Source: Chinchilla lanigera (taxonomy: Eukaryota; Chordata; Mammalia; Rodentia; Chinchillidae). From it: DNA of 64,000 bases. Positions 57,167-64,000 of the stretch are shown piece after piece. Within the stretch, counting starts at the first letter, position 1; every line of letters begins with the position of its first letter. Made by a program: the position numbers and the translations under genes. Under the pieces are notes generated by a model. It saw nothing but the letters and a program-made list of their open reading frames with translations. It searched no databases and had not been told where the DNA came from. The stretch lies in the NCBI RefSeq assembly GCF_000276665.1, contig NW_004955477.1:4481214-4545213 (forward strand), given 5' to 3'.

Positions 57167-59420
57167 GCCCTTGGCCATTCTTCTCTTGGCATGTGGACTA
57201 AGGATCTGTCCAATAAGCAAAGTGCTTTTTTTTCTCCATGGCTTCTATCGTTAGAGTCTTTAAACAGGTACAAACACAAGATGACAGACAGAAAGCTACC
57301 TATTGTTATATCATTGGGGAATGCAAAGCCATTGAAGTCTTTGGATACACTAATATCCCATCACAGACCACCCTTGCAAAACTAAGAAGGGTTTCAATCT
57401 AAAGGAAGCCTGCCATGACTCCCCAAACTCAGTACAAATTCCCTCTCACTCAAGTCTCTGATATTCTACAAATCCTCTTTTAAGCACATCTTATTGGTTT
57501 TTGTCCTCTGATTATTTCTTTGTCTCACCTACCATGTTCCACCATTTACCTCTGAGGACCCACTCAACCCTTGCAGGTTATTCATAACATAGGCTCTAAT
57601 GACTCTGCTTGCAACTCTACTACCCTCAATTACATTCCAGGAAGACATTACCTATGGGCCAGAATTGGTATCTGAAATGTCTAATTGTTGCCAGCCTGAG
57701 TCTGTATTGGGCTGAAGGGAGAGGACTCTTACTTACCTTGGTTTTCCCCTTGGTGCTGGAGGAAATGGCCCAAATCAATCTGCCTGCCTTTGCCTCAGTT
57801 TCTCACCTTTATTCTAGTAAAATAAGTTAAATCCACAGATCAAAAGCAAATGAAGCTTGGAAAGGACCCAATCTAAGTGTCCTAATCTCCCTGAGAAGAG
57901 GTAGAGAGACCTTGGGGATCCATCCAGCTCCCTCCCACTTTTCTTATTTTCTCCCTTCATGACAGAAGGAGCTGTTCTCTCTAGCTGGTCGAGATATGTC
58001 ACCAGCCAGCCACTCCAACAGGTTGATGTGATCCATATTTAGGGGAAGCCTACCAGAATCCACCTCTACAGACATCTGCTCCTACAGAGTGATAATCCCC
58101 TGAAGCTTTGGATGTGGACTTACTTCTCTTCTTTGTCTTTGGGGCCAAGGCAGTAGCTAATGTTTTGCCCACTTGCTGCTGTGACAGTGAAGGCCTCAGG
58201 GATGTTCAGGACCATATCACAGCTGGGAATTCCCACTGGGTGATTCTGCTTTCCCTGTGAATGTGAAATATCCAAAAGAGAAAATTTGACAGTCCACTTA
58301 ATGGGCATCAATGAAACCCTATAAGCAGTTCATTGATATGCATTTATCTTCCCTGTGCTGAATTTATTGATGGATGCCAGTGGCTATTCATCTAATAGAA
58401 TCAGAGTAGCCTGGAAGGTAAGGAGGCCAGGACAAAAGAGGGACTTGCCTTTTGGAATACTTTTGAGCATTGAAAATTTGATTCCATTAACCTGCTGAGT
58501 CTAATAAAAGGAAACCTTCAAAAAGGTAGCACAAATATTTATATGAAAGGGGAAAAGCACATCCCTCAGGAATGAGGTAGGAAACACTTGTAAAAATGTG
58601 ATAAGAGGACATTAAAAAAAAGTTACTGTAACACATTCAGCTAGTATCAATGTCTTTCACACAGCCAGAACAAGGATAAATCCACAGATCCCCAAGCCCG
58701 CACTACCGGGGTGCCCATGTCTCCCAGGTGCTGACTAGCAAAGCCCAATAACGGTGTCCAGAGGTAGTGTCAGTGACCAGAGGATACAAGTTTGCTCACA
58801 GACTGTGGATACTGTCTGGCTGCCCTTCTCCTTATAGTTGATGTGGCTCCAGGGGTGTAGCAAGGCAAAATGCCCAGGATCTGCCAACCTGGTGCCAGAA
58901 ATAGGGAGCTGCTGAGGCCAAATGCTAAGTGGAACAGGCAAGGATGCAAAGATAAGCAAGATCAGACTTGGAAAGCAGAGCCTGAGACTGCTATGGGGGA
59001 AAAAACAGCAGGTAGGCAGGGAGGAGGCCAGAGAAACAGGAAGCTTATCTTACCATCAGGGTCACTGTCATTGCTGAGGTGGTGCTTGGTTAGGTACTTG
59101 GTTATGGTAGGATTGTTCCAGAAGGCAGCTTCTTCCTCAGCATCCACCCCAACTCTGCCTTCTCTGATCTCAAAGCCAGGAGTCTGCACACCTCTGGGGC
59201 TCATACAAGGGAACACTCATACAACGGCTGTATGTCCATGTGGGTGGAGGATCTGACAAAGGAGCCGTGCTGAGAAGGAATAGCGAGGCTCCACAGCCAA
59301 CCCACACTCCTAATGGTCCAAGAATTCCCAAGGGCAGCTGCGAAGGAGAAGATATTACTACGCCTATGGTCTGTCACCTGAGACTAGTGGATTACCAACA
59401 GGGGATGATTTCACTGTCCT
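57167..59420. other. Mostly unique sequence, possible L2 trace
   Basis: 57400-57580 (TGCCATGACTCCCCAAACTC, then pyrimidine-rich text) is reminiscent of sense L2, but weakly. No gene was recognised: the 128-codon frame at 58870-59256 (plus) and the opposing 84-codon frame show no family resemblance. Confidence 0.4.
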
Positions 59421-59590
59421 TTCAACCTGCCCTGTAGCAACATGTGACAATGTCTGGAGGCATATTCTCATAACAGAGGCACAGCTGGCATCTGGTGGCT
59501 AGAGGCCAGGGATGTAGCTGAACATCCTACAGTGCACAGGACAGCCCCACCACGACATCCAGCCTCAGATATAGTCACGAGTGCTGAGGG
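59421..59590 (+). mobile_element. MER20-like hAT element
   Basis: TGTGACAATGTCTGGAGGCA, CTGGCATCTGGTGGCTAGAG, GAACATCCTACAGTGCACAG and GACAGCCCCACCACGACATC follow the sense MER20-type element. The copy at 25395-25545 is the same family in reverse. Confidence 0.85.
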
Positions 59591-59720
59591 AGACAAAGGT
59601 GCAAAGATGAACCTAGAGGTCATGGAAAATTTTAAATGCAAAATAGGGTTGCATAGTTGGCTTACTGCTAGAAGCAGCCATCTTCTAGAATTCCTTCTTA
59701 GAATTCCAGATCTAGTCAGC

Positions 59721-59826
59721 ACAGATATACAGTCCCAGCTACTCAGGAAGCTGAGGCAAGGTATCACTTGAGCCCAGACCTGGACCCTAGCCTATGTGGC
59801 ACTGCGAAATCCTGTCTCACGAGAAA
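59721..59826 (+). mobile_element. B1-like SINE, diverged
   Basis: AGTCCCAGCTACTCAGGAAG, CTGAGGCAAGGTATCACTTG and AAATCCTGTCTCACGAGAAA are a diverged B1/Alu-like right part. The short repeat AGAATTC lies on both sides. Confidence 0.75.
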
Positions 59827-60264
59827 GAATTCTAAATCCACAGTCAAGCTGTTCAACACCCCCATTCACCATTACACTGGGAACAAAGTGAGCCGGAGTT
59901 CAGATCACTGCCTCATTTTACCTACCAGGTCATTTCCATGAAAGTGTTCCTTCATGAAGAAAATCAATTTAGGCAAAATGAATTGTTCCTTCTTTTTGCA
60001 ATAAAATGCGAAAGCTGCCACTTGACTAAACGGGGGTCATTACCTTTTGAAAGATGTCTTCCCTTTTGTCTGATTCAAAGTAGCCATTTTTCATGTAAAA
60101 TATGTGCTAACTGGGAAATTACATTTCCACTCTCTTATAACACAGATTAAAGAAATGAAGAAAAATTTGCCATAAACAATCAAAAAGCCATTATTCAGAT
60201 AAAGATGGACCTGCAGGAGGCCAGTTTGCTTGCGATACAAGCTCTAAGAGCTATCCACAGTTTT
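59827..60264. other. Unique non-coding sequence
   Basis: No gene or repeat was recognised. Confidence 0.4.
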
Positions 60265-60445
60265 AAAGGCTTAATTCTCAATGTTGGCTGTATAAGAGAA
60301 TCACCTGGAGAATCACTATAAGGAGAAGTTTTTAAACCTGCTAGTACTCAGGCCTCACCATGATCCTTTGCATAAGCACCTCTTTAACAGTGAGTGGGTC
60401 CCAAGAGATGCATCATAATCCTCTGGAGGGCTGGTCTCCATTCAA
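60265..60445 (+). mobile_element. MER5A-like hAT element
   Basis: CTCAATGTTGGCTGTATAAG, GAATCACCTGGAGAATCACT, CAGGCCTCACCATGATCC and CCTCTGGAGGGCTGG correspond to a degraded MER5A-family non-autonomous hAT copy. Confidence 0.6.
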
Positions 60446-61189
60446 ACTGCTGCCCTCACCATAGCATGTCCAAGCTATAGATCCATGGTGCAGTCTACTA
60501 ACTTGTACTTCAGCAAGTTCCCTAGTGCTCCTAGGAAGCACACTCTGAGATCCATTGTTACCAGGGAGGGGCCCAGACCTCCCACAGGTCTTTCCAGCTT
60601 TTGGACAACCATGGCTCTACAGCTGCCCAGGGGCTGACTATACACCCAGGAAGTCGGGGAAGAGAAATAAAATGAGGTGGGTTCTTTGCACCTTTCTGTC
60701 TTATAAGTAATGAGTATAATGGTAAAAATAAGATTCATTAATGAATAGGAATGGAAAGGAAAAATGGTAACTGCAGAAGGGAAGGGCCTTCCAGACCCCT
60801 CTGTCATCAAGCTCCAGCACTGAGCCAGCAGTAAAGTCATGATGCTATCAGGGCCCCCTTAAATGATATAAAGAAGGGCACAGGTCTGCTGTCATATTCT
60901 TCCCCTCAGATCCACATCTCCAGCCTAGTAATGGGAAAACACTAGAGAAACTCAAATTGAGAGTTACCTCACAACACAACCGGTCATAGTACCCCAAATA
61001 TCAAGGTTAGAGACAATGAGAAGAATGAGGAAGAGCTACAGATTGGAGGAGACTAGGAGCATTGAAGACATGGAGTTCCTAGATTCAGTCCTGGATATCC
61101 AACAAAAAAGGATATAAGTGGAAAATCTGAGAACATCTCAATAAGCTTGTAGCTTCGTTAGTAGCAATGTATCAAGGCCAGTGTCTTAG
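60446..61189. other. Unique non-coding sequence
   Basis: No repeat was recognised. The 121-codon minus frame (60475-60840) has no family resemblance. Confidence 0.4.
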
Positions 61190-61320
61190 TTTTGTAAGTG
61201 TGGTATGCTCTATCAGATGTCCACACTATGGGAGATCTGTGGAGGGCACCCAGGAATTCTACTATCTTCATAACTTATCTATTCATTTATGATTATTTAA
61301 AAATAAAAGTTAAAACATGA
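61190..61320 (+). mobile_element. L1 3' end fragment, sense
   Basis: ATGTCCACACTATGGGAGAT, CAGGAATTCTACTATCTTCA and ATTATTTAAAAATAAAAGTT resemble the terminal 3' region and AATAAAA end of an old L1. It is short and diverged. Confidence 0.5.
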
Positions 61321-62734
61321 CAGTCCTGGGACTGTCAGATTTTGCTGAACTCATTTCATAATTTGGAATCAGTGAAGAAATTAGATAATTACACAAACAT
61401 CATGCATCTCATTGGTTTACTGGCTGGGGAAAGTAACAACAAGGCACAAGTTAGGGTACCTTATAGTGGCATATAGTTATAGCCCTATAGTGGCTTAAAG
61501 TTAGGGGGCAGTGTGGGCAAATGTTTTAATCTCAGTAGTGAGGGACTTGCTAATGAAGAAACATGATGCAATTTATTAGGAGAAAGGAGGGAAAGAAACA
61601 GAGGTACAAGCTCAACAAGACAGGGTTATTTTAGAACAAACCTGAGAGGGGACCACTCTGGCACTTCAACCAGAGAAGAGCTTCTTGTACAGGCTATGAG
61701 GTCTTTTACAGGGTCCTGAGGGAGGGCGCAGTGTAAGGGGGTTGCGGGTAACTGCACAAGGACAAGGCTTGAGAGACCACAAGGGGTAATGGTTGCCCAT
61801 GGATGAGGCTTGGAAAAGTGCAGGGAGTAGTGGTTCTTATCAACAGCAGAGCTGAATATGAGTCACAGTGCAGCTCTACTGGGGTGGGGGGAGGTTAGAG
61901 CATCTCTGGTCAGCCTAGGATGGTGGTGGTCCTATTTCTTCAGTTTTATCTGTGATCATACTGAGGTAACTTTATGAAGTAGCACAATGTGTGATGTACA
62001 GGTATGCAAAGAACTCCTAGCTAGGTACACTTGGCAAACCTGTTTACTCAGCTTCAAAATTAGGAACTGAGGCAAAGTATCCTTGAAAGTCCTTGCACAT
62101 TCAGCAATTCAAATGCAATAATTAGCTTTTATGTGAGCAAACCATGCATTTCTTAAGCACATAGAGAAATTTCAAGGAATACAAGTAATAATCTTTAATG
62201 ATATTACTAATGATTTGTTTTTCTTTAAATTTCCATGCTATTTTACAAATTGTTCAAAGTGCTATGCTTCTGTTTTATGAATCAGAAAAAATAAATAAGA
62301 TGAACAGACAAAAAGACAAAACCTTATGGATTCAAGATACACAGAAAATAAATCACTTTTGTGAAGGCCCTGGATGATTTTTTTGATGATTTGGAATTGT
62401 TAATGAAGTTATTCTGAGAGATATCTCAAATCGATAAAATGTGTAAATGTGAATGCCTGAAGGCTCAACAAGATGCTAAAAGAAATTTCTTATTCTGTTT
62501 TCTACATTACAGAACTGGTTTTTCTCATTCTTGAAGTCTCAAATTCTGCTCTTTTGAATCCATTCCATTGACACTTTTGGCAGGCTGCAGTTTTGACCAA
62601 GACTTAAGACACACAACAGTACAATCTGAATAGTGTCTTAGAGTATTAAATAAAAGCTAAGTGGTGTCTTCTATGTCTGCCCATGGCAGAGTAACTGGGG
62701 TCAGATTTACCCTTGCACTATACATAGATACTAC
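61321..62734. other. Mostly unique, AT-rich sequence
   Basis: No gene was recognised. A short tandem-like motif (TTATAGTGGCATATAG, CCTATAGTGGCTTAAAG) occurs at about 61460-61502. The distal part is AT-rich with no repeat that I recognise. Confidence 0.4.
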
Positions 62735-62737
62735 AGC

Positions 62738-63075
62738 CTGAGTGTTTGTGACCCCCTTCCCCTCATATTCCTATGTTAAAGGCAACATGAAACTCTTTGA
62801 AGGTGGAATCCTGGGAGGTCATCATGTTTAGATGAATTCAAGAGGATGGTCCCTATGATGAGATTAGTGCCCATATAAGAAGAGACACCAGAGAGCTTGC
62901 CCTCTAGTCCAAAGAAGGGGTCACATAAGCATCCATCAATATGGTGGCTACCTACAAGACAAGAAAAGAGGCTGCAGAATGAAACTTACCTTGCCGACAC
63001 TCAGTCTTAGACTTTCCAGTTTCCAGAACTGTGAGACATAAATTTCTAGTCCTTATGCCACATGATCTAATTTTG
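62738..63075 (+). mobile_element. MLT1-type MaLR LTR
   Basis: CTGAGTGTTTGTGACCCCCT, TCCTATGTTAAAGGCAACAT, GATTAGTGCCCATATAAGAA, ACTTTCCAGTTTCCAGAACT, GTGAGACATAAATTTCTAG and AATTTTGTTAGAGCAGC are ordered MLT1 LTR marks in sense. The LTR is solitary. Confidence 0.85.
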
Positions 63076-63629
63076 TTAGAGCAGCATGGGCAGATGAAGT
63101 CAACAACTATATATAAAACTGTACTAAATGTATGTAGCAACTCTTCTGAGGCATTGGGCCACAGGCAGTGTGGGAGAATAATCACTAAGAGAAAAGCACA
63201 GATGGGGTGGGCTTTGCATTCCCTGGGAGCAATTTCTAGGGCCCAATAGGGGAGGTAAAGCCCAAATACAGAATGTAGACCCACCAAGCAAAGGAGTTTA
63301 GGGCTGACAAAGCAGCAGGAATTTGTCAAGAAGGAGGAAGCTATGTTCAGGAGCTCCCATCCAGGACTCAACCAGGGGTTGGGTTTAGCCCATAAAGCAT
63401 AAGACTGTGAAATGTAAGCAAAGATCGGGGGGTGAATGGAATGCCAGAGGTGATACACTGCCAAGTACTTAACTGTTGGGAAAGGATTACAGCCATGGAA
63501 AGGGATAAAATCAGAAGGTACCCCTTAGTATTTGATTGGAATTAAAGAGATCATTATGAATTCATACATATATGTATTCATATATCTGTATATGTATACA
63601 AATACACAGAATATATTTCTGTTTGGAGT

Positions 63630-63631
<2 letters not shown>
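63076..63631. other. Unassigned sequence with chance open frame
   Basis: A minus frame of 170 codons (62952-63464), the second longest in the window, runs into the antisense of the MLT1 LTR. It begins with no recognisable start context, has no known domain and is rejected as a gene. Confidence 0.45.

Positions 63632-63676
<45 letters not shown>
63632..63676. repeat. (TG)n microsatellite
   Basis: An uninterrupted run of about 22 TG units, the purest dinucleotide repeat in the window and probably polymorphic. It can adopt Z-DNA. Confidence 0.96.
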
Positions 63677-63680
<4 letters not shown>

Positions 63681-64000
63681 AGCTCGGTCCACTCAGAAGA
63701 TCAGAATCAGAGAAACAGCAGCAATGAACCTCCCTACACCCAGATGCTAACTTCTAAATATCATTCTCCACTAAAAGAACAAGAAATTTCAGGCTGATCT
63801 TAAGAATGCCACAGGTAAATACAAGATAAGCTTGCAACATTATATTGTACCAGAAAGTAAGGAATTACTTAAAGAATGTTTGGGAAATACCAAGAAGATG
63901 GAAGAGCCAGTCCGAAGAAGCTCTCAGTAGCTGTGACAATTTGAGCATTCAAATTTATGTTGGTAAAGGGGCCAAACAAACTCACTGGAAGAACGATAGC
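63677..64000. other. Unique non-coding end of window
   Basis: No gene or repeat was recognised. Confidence 0.4.

Noticed and set aside
62952..63464. Open frame of 170 codons on the minus strand
   Set aside because: It ends in the antisense of an MLT1 LTR, resembles no known family and has no promoter or splice context.

Overview
This window reads as non-coding nuclear DNA from a mammal, almost certainly a rodent. The evidence is the set of interspersed repeats. There are at least seven tRNA-derived ID SINEs, two short B1-type 7SL SINEs, two B1-ID composite SINEs, MaLR LTRs, an ERVL provirus remnant, old L1, L2 and MIR pieces, and hAT-type DNA transposon fossils. I see no primate-type dimeric Alu and no clear B2. 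The ID consensus here and the B1-ID composites suggest a non-murid rodent, and I lean to a hystricognath or sciurid-like lineage, but that is a weak inference. No protein-coding gene, splice-supported exon, RNA gene, CRISPR array or CpG island could be supported. The open frames up to about 170 codons look like chance or lie inside repeats. The window is best described as intergenic or deep-intronic.

Layout. 1-9.6 kb is mostly unique sequence with one young ID SINE (2.13 kb) and a MaLR-type LTR (8.0-8.3 kb). 9.6-17 kb has two compact AT-rich blocks without recognisable repeats (about 9.66-10.34 and 15.16-15.90 kb), which are candidate conserved non-coding elements, plus MIRs, simple repeats, a polypurine tract and two B1-ID composites. 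17.1-18.3 kb holds two L1 tails in opposite orientation, one interrupted by a hAT-like element. 20.4-26 kb holds a MaLR-type LTR, L2, ID elements and an L1 5' region split by a MER20-like element. 26-32.5 kb is mainly unique, with a third candidate regulatory block around 27.5-28.5 kb. 32.5-38 kb carries MLT1/MaLR LTRs, B1, ID and a 193-bp foldback MITE.

39.4-52.7 kb is a dense retroelement graveyard. It has an internally deleted L1 (minus strand), a direct duplication of about 390 bp (40.6 and 42.1 kb), a minus-strand ERVL provirus remnant (LTR at 43.0-43.55 kb, internal region to about 48.8 kb), two antisense MaLR LTRs and a plus-strand MaLR element with internal sequence. The ERVL still shows protease DTG and reverse transcriptase YIDD motifs, but it is disrupted by stops, a frameshift and a displaced copy of its own pol 3' end. 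52.7-64 kb is mostly unique, with ID, MIR, MER20-like, MER5A-like, L1 and MLT1 pieces and a second direct repeat pair (55.2 and 57.0 kb).

No cooperating genes or undescribed functional system were found. The most interesting signals are structural: spaced direct duplications, the pol-into-RNase H duplication inside the ERVL, the near-full-length palindromic MITE, and the three candidate regulatory blocks.
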